This document shows, one piece after another, positions 33,401 through 40,820 of a stretch of 64,000 bases of DNA. Every line of letters begins with the position of its first letter. The stretch's first letter is position 1. A model generated the notes under the pieces. It searched no databases and was not told the DNA's origin. It was given only the letters and a program-made list of their open reading frames with translations. Source of the stretch: Podarcis raffonei (Eukaryota; Chordata; Lepidosauria; Squamata; Lacertidae); the NCBI RefSeq assembly GCF_027172205.1, contig NC_070606.1, positions 58,122,501 through 58,186,500 on the forward strand. The letters are read 5' to 3'. The translations under genes and the position numbers were made by a program.

Positions 33401-34212
33401 ACGTACTCCTGCCTTGCGAGCAGATGTCCAACCTGGCCCGGGCGACCTGGCTGGTGAACGGCACCAAAGTGCTGGCGGAGGACGGACAGGGCCGCTTCCG
33501 CCTCGGGGTGGACGGTCTGCTGGTGACGGACACCCAGCCGGAGCACAGTGGGGAATACCGCTGCTACGCGGAGGAGAACGGTCTGCAGGCCCTGGTGGCT
33601 GCTTACACCCTGAACGTGCTCCCTGAGCAGCGAGTGCCACAGCAGGCATCCACCGTGTCGCACCCGTACTGGCACGCCGCCAGTGCCACTTACGGGGATG
33701 TGAGGTTCATCTACATTGCCGTCATCACGCTGCTGGGGGGGCTGTGCCTGGTGCTTAGCGTCGTGCTGCTCTATGTCTCCTGCCTGCAGAAGCGGAGGGG
33801 CAAGTACAGCCTGGGGGTCCCCCAGGCGCCCAGCGTGGAGCTGCAGACGGTCTCTTCCAATTGCCTGGGCAAAGGAGGGGAGGAGGACGAGGAGGAGGAC
33901 CCGGGCACCTACCTGGATGGCTGCCTGCAAATCATCCCCGGGGAAGCCCCCACCGTGCCGTCACCCTCCAAGGAAACGCTCCCCATCCCACCGCCACCCC
34001 CTCCTCCGCTCCCTGCCGAGTTCACCAACGGCATCACCACTTTGCCCAGCATGCTGCGCAAGATGAACGGGAACAGCTACATGCTCCTGCGGCAGAATGA
34101 GGAGCCGTGCACCTCTCCGCTCTACAACTCCTTCACAGAGGAGCTGAGCAAGATCCTGGAGAAGCGGAAACACACACAGCTGGTAGAAAAGCTGGACGAG
34201 AGCTCCGTGTAG
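9192..34212 (+). CDS. SEMA4G: SEMA4G, semaphorin-4G (5' coding exon missing from window), 13 exons
   Basis: Class 4 semaphorin, a single-pass membrane protein that signals through plexins in cell guidance. Splicing 9192-9340, 10456-10518, 10649-10747, 16834-16927, 17569-17682, 18055-18221, 22151-22320, 26389-26533, 27287-27509, 28455-28570, 30863-31017, 32589-32650 and 33359-34212 keeps one frame and gives 803 visible residues. Counting from the first visible residue: sema propeller about 10-460; PSI domain about 466-510 with ARDPYCGWD; Ig domain with Cys539 and Cys588; membrane helix about 636-662 followed by KRRGKY; acidic stretch 694-700; proline run 729-738; C-terminus [13 protein letters not shown], ending in the class I PDZ ligand SSV. 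The tail and propeller match my memory of mammalian SEMA4G, and the MRPL43-TWNK neighbourhood agrees. The signal-peptide exon is not visible. No canonical AATAAA was seen soon after the stop; TATAAA at 34477 is only a weak candidate. Confidence 0.95.
9820..9965. repeat. Palindromic short repeat P, in SEMA4G intron
   Basis: CTGAACTACAGCTCCCACTA, GGCTGGGGCTGCTGGGAGTT and CTAACAACACCTTGAGGG. Confidence 0.6.
10456..10518 (+). CDS. SEMA4G: SEMA4G coding exon (21 codons)
   Basis: The exon lies between an acceptor ending TTTGTAG and a GTATGT donor, phase 0 to phase 0. It encodes [20 protein letters not shown] plus Lys, closely matching the mammalian IHWEASPE...KGKNNQ segment, and includes a conserved sema cysteine. 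Confidence 0.92.
10649..10747 (+). CDS. SEMA4G: SEMA4G coding exon, sema domain
   Basis: The exon encodes [20 protein letters not shown] and [10 protein letters not shown] (33 codons, phase 0 to 0). The LYACGTxAFxPLC motif is diagnostic of semaphorins. Acceptor TTTTACAG, donor GTGAGT. NTT is a potential N-glycosylation site. Confidence 0.95.
11570..11955 (+). repeat. MIR/CORE-SINE-like repeat, interrupted
   Basis: The left part (GGCATAGTGGATAGAATATT, GGAACCTGGG) and right part (TTAAAATCCCTACTCAGCCA, CATTGTTGTGAGGGGTTAAA, CTGAGCTCCTTGGTGGGA) resemble a MIR-like squamate SINE. About 190 bases of unrelated sequence separate them. Confidence 0.5.
12180..12544 (+). mobile_element. Sauria-type tRNA-derived SINE, nearly full length
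   Basis: tRNA-like head with pol III B box GGTTCGAATCC at 12239-12249, followed by blocks typical of squamate Sauria SINEs (GTAGATAAATAGG, GCTGGCCACGTGACCCGGAA, AGAGTCGGACATGACTGG) and a CCTTTACCTTTACCTT tail. Flanked by aatggttttttgg (12167) and aatggttcttta (12545-12556). Confidence 0.85.
12557..12662 (+). mobile_element. Internally deleted Sauria-type SINE
   Basis: About 106 bp. A head (GGGACGCGGGTAGTGCTGTG, TCTAAACCACTGAG) is joined directly to the tail block (CCGCAACCCCAGAGTCG...GACTGG). The B box and middle are missing. Flanked by identical aatggttcttta at 12545-12556 and 12663-12674. Confidence 0.8.
13283..13379. repeat. Palindromic short repeat Q, in SEMA4G intron
   Basis: AACAATGCAATCCTTTGTAA, GTTTACTCAGAACAAAGTCT and CCTAAGTAAATTTATTTAAG. 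Confidence 0.5.
16005..16075 (+). repeat. LINE/SINE 3'-tail remnant in SEMA4G intron
   Basis: GTGGTAAGCCACTTTGGACA and AAAGGTGGCATATAAATAAA, the same tail type as 46860. Confidence 0.45.
16834..16927 (+). CDS. SEMA4G: SEMA4G coding exon, sema domain
   Basis: The exon encodes [20 protein letters not shown] followed by [11 protein letters not shown], including the CPYDPxRG semaphorin signature. It follows a 6.1-kb intron (10748-16833). The acceptor is TTCTGCAG and the GTATGT donor follows the first base of a split Asp codon. Confidence 0.95.
17569..17682 (+). CDS. SEMA4G: SEMA4G coding exon, sema domain
   Basis: The exon encodes [20 protein letters not shown], then [18 protein letters not shown], a strong match to SEMA4G. 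Acceptor TCTCGCAG, donor GGTAAG, both junctions splitting a codon after its first base. Confidence 0.95.
17947..18005 (+). repeat. 40-bp local tandem duplication before a SEMA4G exon
   Basis: GTGCCTCCTTTGGTAGCTC occurs at 17947-17965 and 17987-18005. It ends about 50 bp before the 18055 acceptor. Confidence 0.75.
18055..18221 (+). CDS. SEMA4G: SEMA4G coding exon, sema domain
   Basis: The exon encodes [13 protein letters not shown]..., [17 protein letters not shown] and [10 protein letters not shown]. The YYFFTER and RVARVCK motifs are hallmarks of the class 4 propeller. The acceptor is preceded by a 40-bp local duplication at 17947-18005. Confidence 0.95.
19863..19950. repeat. Palindromic short repeat Q, in SEMA4G intron
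   Basis: ATGTTTACCCAGAAATAAGC and AAGTTCAGTGGGACTTAGGG. Confidence 0.5.
20164..20196 (+). repeat. (TG)16 microsatellite in SEMA4G intron
   Basis: Uninterrupted TG run of 33 bases. A G-run of about 14 follows at 20289-20302. Confidence 0.9.
21797..21971. repeat. Palindromic repeat with degenerate hammerhead-like core
   Basis: The arms (AAACCAACAAAGAGCCTTGA at left, its approximate inverse near 21950) and inner blocks CATAAGCTTTTGTGGAC and GTCCATGAAAACTTGTGCC form a near palindrome. Common reptile copies of this repeat carry a CTGATGA...GAAA hammerhead arrangement. Here it is decayed. It may derive from a Penelope-like element; this is inferred from memory of the family. In the SEMA4G intron before 22151. 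Confidence 0.5.
22151..22320 (+). CDS. SEMA4G: SEMA4G coding exon, sema domain
   Basis: The exon encodes [40 protein letters not shown] and the [11 protein letters not shown] end. GGxKxLQKKWTSFLKARLxC is a conserved semaphorin block. The GTAAGC donor splits the Trp codon after TG, and the G is supplied by the next exon. Confidence 0.95.
24375..24415 (+). repeat. (ATTT)10 microsatellite and SINE/LINE 3' tail
   Basis: A perfect ATTT run followed by ATGTATACATCACTAG and CAAAGCGGTTTATAG, resembling the reptile repeat tails also seen at 63780-63850. Confidence 0.85.
25431..25681 (+). mobile_element. hAT-like MITE in a SEMA4G intron
   Basis: The ends GGGGGTCAGCAACCTTTTT and TTGGTTGTCTACCCCTG are roughly inverted. 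The interior resembles amniote hAT MITEs with GGGCCGG and CATCCAGCCC blocks. No clear 8-bp duplication was identified. Confidence 0.65.
26198..26310. repeat. Palindromic short repeat P, in SEMA4G intron
   Basis: CTCTCCCATCATCTCTGCCC, GGGGCTGATGGGAGTTAAAG and CACAGGTTTCCCATGCCTGG. It ends about 80 bp before an exon. Confidence 0.55.
26389..26533 (+). CDS. SEMA4G: SEMA4G coding exon, sema domain
   Basis: The exon encodes [40 protein letters not shown] and VPVPRPGS. It completes the Trp codon at the junction and ends in phase 0 at a GTAAGT donor. The SAICRY and VPxPRPG motifs are semaphorin-specific. Confidence 0.95.
27129..27246. repeat. Palindromic short repeat P, in SEMA4G intron
   Basis: CAGGGGTGGAGAACCTGTGG, TCCTCCAGCTGTTGTTGGAC and GATAATGGGAGCTGAAGACC. 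It is one of the more complete copies and ends 40 bp before an exon. Confidence 0.65.
27287..27509 (+). CDS. SEMA4G: SEMA4G coding exon, sema domain
   Basis: The exon encodes [35 protein letters not shown] and YDMLFLGT. It contains the conserved LPxxVLDFxKxHPLM block and the YDxLFLGT strand that precedes the last propeller blade. Acceptor CTCTGCAG, donor GGTAGGT. Confidence 0.95.
28455..28570 (+). CDS. SEMA4G: SEMA4G coding exon, end of sema propeller
   Basis: The exon encodes [39 protein letters not shown]. The acceptor TTTAACAG is followed directly by GTAATG, so the true exon begins with a donor-like GT; translation and comparison with the family support the chosen junction. Confidence 0.92.
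29765..29875. repeat. Palindromic short repeat P, in SEMA4G intron
   Basis: AGACTACAATTCCCATCATC, CTTGACCACTGACCGTG and a degenerate right arm. Confidence 0.55.
30582..30748 (+). mobile_element. TA-flanked MITE, family C
   Basis: Inverted ends CTGTGTTTTTCCGTGTATAA and CTACATGGAAAAATACAG, with TA at 30580-30581 and 30749-30750. 167 bp, non-coding, in the SEMA4G intron before the PSI exon. Confidence 0.78.
30863..31017 (+). CDS. SEMA4G: SEMA4G coding exon, PSI domain
   Basis: The exon encodes [20 protein letters not shown] and the PSI core [19 protein letters not shown]-flanked MITE lies 57 bp after the GTAATT donor (31075-31300). Confidence 0.95.
31075..31300 (+). mobile_element. Tc1/mariner-like MITE, family A copy 2, in a SEMA4G intron
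   Basis: Same termini and core as the copy at 37, flanked by TA at 31073-31074 and 31301-31302. It sits 57 bp after the PSI exon. Confidence 0.88.
32589..32650 (+). CDS. SEMA4G: SEMA4G short coding exon between PSI and Ig domains
   Basis: The exon encodes [20 protein letters not shown] between two split codons (1+60+1 bases). It corresponds to the mammalian LIQDIERGNRGC segment that closes the PSI domain. Acceptor GGCTTAG, donor GGTAAG. Confidence 0.88.
33359..34212 (+). CDS. SEMA4G: SEMA4G last coding exon: Ig, membrane helix and cytoplasmic tail
   Basis: The exon encodes the Ig-like domain ([13 protein letters not shown] ... [11 protein letters not shown]), a membrane segment ([20 protein letters not shown]), an EEDEEED acidic run, a proline run, and the conserved tail [11 protein letters not shown] ... 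[16 protein letters not shown], with TAG at 34210-34212. It is clearly more GC-rich than the surrounding introns, which explains the long antisense open frames here. Confidence 0.97.
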
Positions 34213-35459
34213 GGCAGGGTGGAGGGCACAGGGAGCCCACTTTGCTGTGAACTAAACCCCCTAACTGCCCTCTGTGATTCCTCCTCCCCAGCCCAGCAGA
34301 GAAACAGTGTTACGACTCAGCAACTACCTCCGGCCGGCCCTCCGGAGCAGCCACAGGCTCCATGCTCATTTCCTTCTCTCTCTCTCTTTTTGGTTGTTGT
34401 TTTTTCCGTTGGCGTTGATGGTTTGTTTTCCAATTGCTGTAAAAAAAGATCTTATTTAAATGGAATTATATTTATATATAAAAACAATGATCGATAAACA
34501 GGAGCCACAGCGATCTGTTGGGTTTGTCTGGGTGGGGTATATCGGAATGTGCCCTTGGCTTGTGTGGGGAATGATGCTGTCGGGCTGGACGGTGGGGTGG
34601 TTAGAGGGTGGTTTCCTACCAATAGTTGCAACGGCCAGAAGGGCATCAGCAGTCATAATGAGGGGACAGGAAGTGCAGCTGCCATTTCAAGAGGTAGGTA
34701 ACAAAACTTCTTTGTTACACCCGAATTACGTCAAATTCAAATCACGTTTCAAATACATCTATATAAATAGAATTAAGGGTATTTTTTTCTGAGCATCAGA
34801 TATAAATGATGGCTATTGGTTAATCCTTCAGAGTTTGGGTTTTCCTTAGATGACATTAGGAGATGCTTTCAGTTCCTTTGGGGGTTTTGGGGGCACAATC
34901 ACAGTCCACAACTTGTTAGTGTTGGCCCATAGCAAATGGTCTCTCTGCTATGGTATTAGAGGGGCTGGGCAGCTGAATGGAGAAACCTTAGCATATCACA
35001 ACTAATGCCCAATAGCTTCTTTAAAAACAAATTAAACTATGGCTTACAGCCCATGAGCTTTTGAATGACACCTTGCTGGTGCAAAATAACTGAGCTGTTT
35101 CATCCAAACTTTGCTTATGTGAACCTGCAGGAAAACAGTGCCCTCTGCTGAAGTTGAATTGCAATTTGTCCATACTCTCTCCTGTTGCCCTGAGGGCAAA
35201 GTGTTTGTCTCACTGTCATTTCACCTGTCTGGCAACAGGCCTCCTGCAAGAGTAGTGGGTGAGAGGACAGGTTTCAGTACAACCTTAATAGTCTTTAGAA
35301 AGTTTAGTCTTGCCTTCTCCAATGTAGAAGAATAGTTGTTTTGCTCCTGGTCTGAACTAGCACGAGTCTCTTGCTAAATCTAGATCATGGTTTCTCCCAT
35401 CTGAAATTATTATTGCTTTGTCAAACTGGAGTAAGGGGTAAGAGTGACATCCCCTAATA

Positions 35460-35697
35460 CAGTGGTACCTCAGTTTTCAAATGTCTCCGTTGACGAACAT
35501 TTCAGTTTACGAACACCATAAACCCGGAAGTAAATGCTTCGGTTTTTGAACACTCCTCAGAAGTCGAACATGCCACGTGGCGTCCGCTGAGTGCAAGATC
35601 TGGAGGCCTAGCTGTTGGAAACCACACCTTGGTTTTCAAACATTTCAGAGGTCGAACTGTCTGGAATGGATTACGTTCAAAAACCGAGGTACTACTG
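35460..35697 (+). mobile_element. Tc1/mariner-like MITE, family B
   Basis: TIRs CAGTGGTACCTCAGTTTTC and AAAACCGAGGTACTACTG, with TA at 35458-35459 and 35698-35699. The outer ten bases match family A but the interior differs. About 238 bp, non-coding. Confidence 0.82.
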
Positions 35698-36212
35698 TAT
35701 TCACAGTTGTGTAAGGCAGCACCATTCCTAATGGGTGACTAGAGAAATCTCTTTCATAGAGCTCATAATGGTACCCTAAGGACTAATCAAAAGAACCAGC
35801 AATGTCTGGCTGTGCACTGCCATGGGCAAGAACTGGTGTCTGAGTGACCCGTGGGTGAGAAATGACAGGGAAGCACGAGTAGAATCTCTTAGCCCAATCC
35901 ATCTGCAATACAGGGTAAAAAAACCACTAGTCTACATACCACAGAGTTTAGTCTTGTAAGGATATATTTGTGGTGCACTTAAGGAAGTTCTTGTCACTGT
36001 CATCGTTTCTCATGATCTTCTATGAGCCTTTAGGAAATCTAATTTATGTGTCATTCACATAGCATTGATACTGGAGACCTCAATATAAATATATCATGCA
36101 TTTCAGACCTAGAGTGCCACAGGCTGCAATGTCATTTATGACATCTTACACAGCCTTGCTTTCAACCCAATGGACGCTTAACACAGTTGCTGCTCTTCTC
36201 TGCCTTGGGTTC

Positions 36213-36342
36213 TATCATAGAATTATAGTTGGAAGGGACCTTGAGGGTCATCTAGTCCAACCCCCTGCAATGCAGGAATCTATGATAAGGTTTTCATTGG
36301 GGGAAACTCTCCACCTTCAATCCTCAGAGTTGCCCTTTCCCA
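36213..36342 (-). mobile_element. CR1 LINE 3' end, short fragment
   Basis: Contains the CR1 3' UTR signature (on the plus strand TTGGAAGGGACC, GGTCATCTAGTCCAACCCCC) and a TATCATAGAATTATAG end. Only about 130 bp remain. Confidence 0.8.
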
Positions 36343-37327
36343 GCTCTGTAGTATCCTTTTTGGTGAGACATGCAAATTATACACAATATTCTAAATACGT
36401 GCACACTACTGTTTTGTGTTAAGGGCATTAAAAGATACTTTTATTTTCAGTTGGGACTGGGAGACCCAGCATCTGGCGGCACCAGGCTGGGAAAAGCTGT
36501 TTTTACACTTGTACATTGACCCTCTTTTTACTGTTTTGATGTCAAATCACACCCTTTTTAGAGAGATCCCTTGCAGGGTTCTTTGCAATCTACTTGGGTT
36601 TTCACCACTCTAAATAACCTGATGTCATTTGCAAACTGGGGGGTACTGAAAAAGCCACCTGGTGATTATTAGGAAGGCTTCAAGAGCATTTTCAATGCAC
36701 TCAGATTATACAAGTACAGAAATTTATGAGTGAAAGTTTCAGCATCTTCAGAAACTGCTTTAGTTTTAATAAAAGCAAGTTTCTAGTCTTTGTGACTGCT
36801 AATTACATTAATGTTTCTCACACAATACAAAGCTACAGTTTGGTACACACTTCTTCTACACCTTCATTACTTAACCCGAGCATGAGATTTTTAATAGTTA
36901 TAGTCAAAACATCCAATACAAAGAATCTCTCCTAATAATGGTATTCTCTCCAATCAAAAGAAACCAAACCACATGCAAGACAGAAGACAAGCATAGGGAC
37001 AATCCCCTTGATATAGTAAGGGTTGTATACAATGCTTCTTGTATGGAGTTCTGCTCATGCAGTGGGATGTCCCCTTCCTATCTCTGCACGCCCTCAAAAT
37101 CCAAGGTGGTCTTCCAACCCTCTGGGGGCAGATTCTGAGCATGGGGCAGGGGACAAGGGCTGCTGGGGAATAGAAAATTCCATTGTGCAAGCACCAGCCT
37201 GTTGACAGTAGCAAACGGCATTAAAACAAGGCTCAAACAGGAGAAGGAAGCAAGCCAGGAATTTATTGATCACTGGGACAATACACCAGACAGATTAGGA
37301 GGTTGCTGTTCAGAATCTTGAATACTA

Positions 37328-37397
37328 ATGTAATCCTGGAAATAAGTCCCATTGAAGAGTGTAGGACTACCTGATAAGTAAACCTGCATACGGAACG
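37328..37397. repeat. Palindromic short repeat Q, partial
   Basis: GTAATCCTGGAAATAAGTCC, CATTGAAGAGTGTAGGACTA. Confidence 0.45.
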
Positions 37398-38526
37398 TGT
37401 GTGTGTGTGTGTGTACTGCCCTTCACCCAAAGGTCACAGGGTGGTTCACAACATAAAAAATATGCAAGCTGTATCTACTAGTGTAATGTAACAGAAATGG
37501 AAATCCAGGAGTTATTTTCATCCCTTTCAAGCAGTTTCTTTTTGCTGCTAGTTCAGAGTCCTGCCACTGCCATACATCTTATGAAGACTGAAAACATGGC
37601 ATATGAAGAATATAGGTTGGGTTCAATCTTGCGCTCAGTGGAATTCTGCTTGCACTGGAGAAAGCAGGTGGGGAGGCAGTTTTTACTAACTGCCTTCTCC
37701 CTGCGCCCTCCCTCATAATCTGTTCTAGAGGGTTGAGGGATCCCCCCAGAACAGCATGGGAAACTGCACTAGGGGATGCTCCACTGGATCCAAATTTCTT
37801 CCATTAATAGAAGACATTCATGGAAGGGAATGTCTAGAACCAACCCATTAAGTGCAAAAAGAATTTGTTCTTACAAAACAACATTCCTGGTCTGCCTACA
37901 TGCTGCTCTGTCTGCTTCTTGCCCTAGCTTTCTCATTAACTGCAGCTCATGCCAAACTGAAAGCACTTTCCGGCTCCAATCTCCACTCCTGTTAATGAAA
38001 CGTAAGTACTTCTAAAAAGACATTTTAAGTTCTTGTTTAAAACATTTAAGAGCACAGCTCAAACCTCCTGACTGATACACAGTTTAACAGAAATGTAAAA
38101 TTCAAACTGATCAGAATGCCATAAAAGGAATTTTTACTCAAAGTCTTAAGATCTGTTGAACTGGCGTTCCTGAAATAGAAGTATCACTTGCTGCCATGTT
38201 ACAAAAGTCCACAATGTCCCTGGGAAGCAAAAGTTAGATGCTGGTTGCTTCTTCCTCTCGCTAATCAAAGAAGCGTTATATCCTTCCCATCGCTGCTCAA
38301 CCTTGTGAAGCTGAAAATGCCAAGACACCTTGAACTGTTGCAAAAGGCCCATACTTTGCAAGCAAACTGCAAAGGGAATGTAAACAAAGGCAGCACATGC
38401 CCAAAATTATGCCCTGGCCGTACGTAGGGCCATATTACACGCTAGTTTAATATACTGAGCTGAAGTGATGGCAAACTATTCTTTTTAGTGGTATGGCCTT
38501 TATGGAAGCCAGGTCATAGCTCTATG

Positions 38527-38716
38527 ACAAATCAAATGCTTTGTGTGTAGGGAAACTCGAATTCAATCCTCATCACCTCCTGTTGGATCGGGGGTAGAAG
38601 GGCCGGAAAATACCTCTGCCTGGGATTCTCAAAAGCCCCTGGCAATCACAATAGGCAGAACTTGGCTAGACAGAGCAAGGACCTAACTCAGTTTAAGGCA
38701 GCTTCATATTCTTACC
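38527..38716 (+). mobile_element. tRNA-derived SINE (degenerate)
   Basis: Remnant of a B box (TCGAATTCAATCCTC) and blocks CCTGCCTGGGATTC and ACTCAGTTTAAGGCAGCTTC. These match a common lizard tRNA-SINE that is also present at 59313-59484. Confidence 0.55.
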
Positions 38717-40180
38717 CTTATACCAAGGTAAAAATCCCATTTCATGTATGTAGTTTCTTCTGCCAAGACTCTGGCGCATGTTGATAATCTATGACAAAAT
38801 CTCTGAAAGGAACCAGATGAGAACTTGCTTCTGCCAAGCTGCCGGATGCTTTTTTTCTTTTGCTGCCAACATTGCTAATTAATTGATTCAGATTCCCCAG
38901 TGCTTTCCATTAAGAGATGGCAGGGGTTTTACAAGGAGGAAGAGTTCTCTTTAATTTATATTTAATAGAAGGGAGGAGAGATGGGGCAACTTGTATAAAG
39001 GCAATGGAAAACAGCCACTGAATGTAGACAATGGTATGTAGACTTGTTTAGAGAAAAGTTCCAGCTGATTTCTACTTCCCTGAATTCTCTCTGTGTGTGT
39101 TTTCGGAATGGTTTGGAAACCAGGAATGAGAATTTCAACTCCAATATCCTAGCCAAACTGCAGCTCAGTGCTAAATGATGTTTGATTTCTAGCATCTCCA
39201 AATAAGATGATATCTGGCACTACATCTGAACAACAACAAAAAAGACCTCTAGCCCAGACTCTTATGAAATTCCAGTGAACAGGGAGATTTTTATACATTT
39301 GCTAATTCAAAGGAAGGGTGGATAACTCATTGCTTCTTTCTGTGCTGGCCAATGAAGTTTGGTAGTTTTCCCACAGGCTGAATGTCAAAAGTAACACTAT
39401 TTCAGCACAAATTAATCCTTTCTATACTGTATGCACAGGAAACACTGACTCTTTCCAGCAGAACAGTACATGACTCTCCTTTTAAAGTTGTGTAGATGCC
39501 ACCTCTGAAGGCATAAGGATCCAAACCTCACTATGTTGCACCAAGGAAAGCTAGCAGAGTAGGGAATCAACACCTCTATCATCTTGCCTCCTTCCATCTG
39601 GAGCAGCCAAGGGCAAGGTACTCAGACTTGCTGAGCAACTCAGCACCATCCTCTACTGGCATTTTCATGAGTATGTAGAGGCAGGAGGGAAGGTTGAACA
39701 AATGCAAGCACCACCTTCAAAGACCCCTTCAGACCTTCACTCACTGAGCTCAAAAACCTCAAGAGGACTTCCAGGCATGTTCAGCTGAGCATTGCTAGAA
39801 GCCTCCCCAAGATCAAAAATCCTAACAAGGCAGGGTCCTTGTCTGTGTAAAATCTCCTATAACTGGGATCAGAAGTCCTCTCCAGACCTTTGTACTAAAC
39901 ATGCAAAAGTCAGGGGGAGGAAGGAGAGCGAGTGCCTGACATGCAGGGCACACCATGGGTTAAGGTGCCACATGCAGGCTTGGCCCTCTACAAACAGTTA
40001 GCCCTCCCATGCTTGAGTTGAACACTAGAACAGGGCTTAGGAAACAGTGATCACGGGCTTCGCAGCTTCCAGTGAAGGCAGGTATTCACAATTAGTCCTC
40101 TACTGACTTAAGCATTTGCAACTCAAGGCATGTTCATTAGCAAGAAAGCCCTCAGAGAACCTTACAGGTAGTTCCATCCA

Positions 40181-40186
40181 TTTATT
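40181..40186 (-). terminator. Candidate MRPL43 poly(A) signal
   Basis: AATAAA on the minus strand, about 405 bases after the MRPL43 stop codon. It is the first canonical signal I found downstream; use in vivo is inferred. Confidence 0.45.
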
Positions 40187-40590
40187 TCCAATTCTAGCAA
40201 GAGTAGCATTAGCCAAGGATAACATTCAGCACAAAACATGGATAAGACAAGCTACCAGCACAAGTAGCTGGTGGTGTAGAGAACAGTTGCCTCTAAAGTC
40301 TCTGCCACTCTCTTGAGGAGGAGGAGGAGCCAGTCCCATCCAGTTCTAGGCCTTGTTCACCATTGACCTGGGCTGGCCTGTGACTTAGCTGATAAAACAC
40401 AACAAATCAGGTAGGAAACTGTCCCATGTCAACATACAGTAGTTTGGAATCCTTTCAAAGCCCATTTCTTTCAGGAGAGGGATGATATTCTTCCTCCAGA
40501 TGAATTATATCAACGTAGCTTTATGATCTTGGCCTGGATACAAGAAATTCCCACTCACAAAAGCCCCGGTCGGTTTGTACCATTGTAGAT

Positions 40591-40820
40591 TTAGTTTTTG
40601 GGGGGCTGCAGAAGCTGCTGACCCACAGCTTCCACATTGAGCTTGCTGGGCTTATTTGTGAATGGGTGCCACTGGCCTTGGATACTGGGGTTATCTGTAT
40701 GGAAAGGCTTTCGGATACGGATGATCTCCAGGCCAGACTGGCCTGCCAGCTTCTGGATGACCTTTGCAATCTCATCCACTGTCTTGCTGGTTAAACACTC
40801 TACCTTCACGGTTCCATTCA
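40591..40820 (-). CDS. MRPL43: MRPL43 exon 3 (last coding exon)
   Basis: The exon encodes [60 protein letters not shown] and [16 protein letters not shown], then TAA. This is the most conserved part of the family. Confidence 0.96.

Larger units (their letters stand above)
34213..40180. other. Spacer between convergent SEMA4G and MRPL43
   Basis: Begins with the SEMA4G 3' UTR (extent unknown). Contains MITE family B, a CR1 fragment, a Q repeat and a SINE. No additional gene was recognised. Confidence 0.55.

Noticed and set aside
33334-33930. 198-codon open frame antisense to the last SEMA4G exon
   Set aside because: It mirrors a GC-rich coding exon, matches no known family, and the plus strand gives a clear SEMA4G tail.
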